Assembly: GCA_934085635.1 (NCBI GenBank)
Contig: CAKOHL010000062.1
Span: forward strand, 1-6,568
DNA: 6,568 nt
Direction: 5' to 3'
From: an uncultured Bacilli bacterium
GTDB lineage: Bacteria > Bacillota_I > Bacilli_A > RF39 > UBA660
A program made the translations under genes and the position numbers. Under the pieces are notes generated by a model, which saw nothing but the letters and a program-made list of their open reading frames with translations, was not told the origin of the DNA and searched no databases. This document shows positions 6,561-6,568 of this stretch, one piece after another (position 1 is the stretch's first letter; each line of letters starts with the position of its first letter).

Positions 6561-6568
6561 TTTATCAC

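Noticed and set aside
1..6568. Mobile element, CRISPR array or integrated phage
   Set aside because: No transposase, integrase, inverted terminal repeats, target duplications or regularly spaced repeats were seen. All sequence is accounted for by the two transcription units.

Overview
The window looks like chromosomal DNA of a low-GC Bacillota (Clostridia or Bacilli type). The evidence is a tRNA-sensing T-box leader, strong Shine-Dalgarno sites, very AT-rich coding sequence, and TGA used as a normal stop codon (ends of the genes at 5979 and 5060), which argues against a Mollicute code 4 genome. I cannot name a genus.

Positions 1-2796, + strand: a complete valyl-tRNA synthetase unit. An extended -10 promoter element (9-17) is followed by a valine T-box riboswitch (about 25-232). 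It has a recognisable specifier loop (GUA), AG bulge and distal loop, an antiterminator with the UGGU bulge, and a competing terminator. A strong ribosome binding site then leads to valS (246-2762, 838 aa). A hairpin with a T run (2766-2796) ends the transcript.

Positions 2777-6560, - strand: a tightly overlapping four-gene operon transcribed towards valS. In transcription order it holds a TetR-family repressor (start at or beyond the right edge), an ABC ATPase, and two different ABC-2 type permeases of 382 aa each. The junctions are a 14-nt overlap, a 1-nt TGATG overlap and another 14-nt overlap. The likely product is one heteromeric ABC exporter controlled by its own repressor. Drug, lipid-like antibiotic or peptide export or immunity is the usual role of this layout, but the substrate cannot be read from the sequence.

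The two units converge with only 14 nt between stop codons, and the valS terminator hairpin covers the last codons of the distal permease gene. Codon choice differs sharply between the strands: G/T-ending codons in valS, A/C-ending codons in the exporter genes. This fits the + strand being the replication leading strand. No stretch over 300 bases lacks a gene; the 245-base leader is accounted for by the promoter and T-box. I see no mobile element, CRISPR array, tRNA or rRNA. I found no clearly new biological system; the most interesting details are the geometry of the T-box terminator, the stop codon inside the shared hairpin, and the strand asymmetry.
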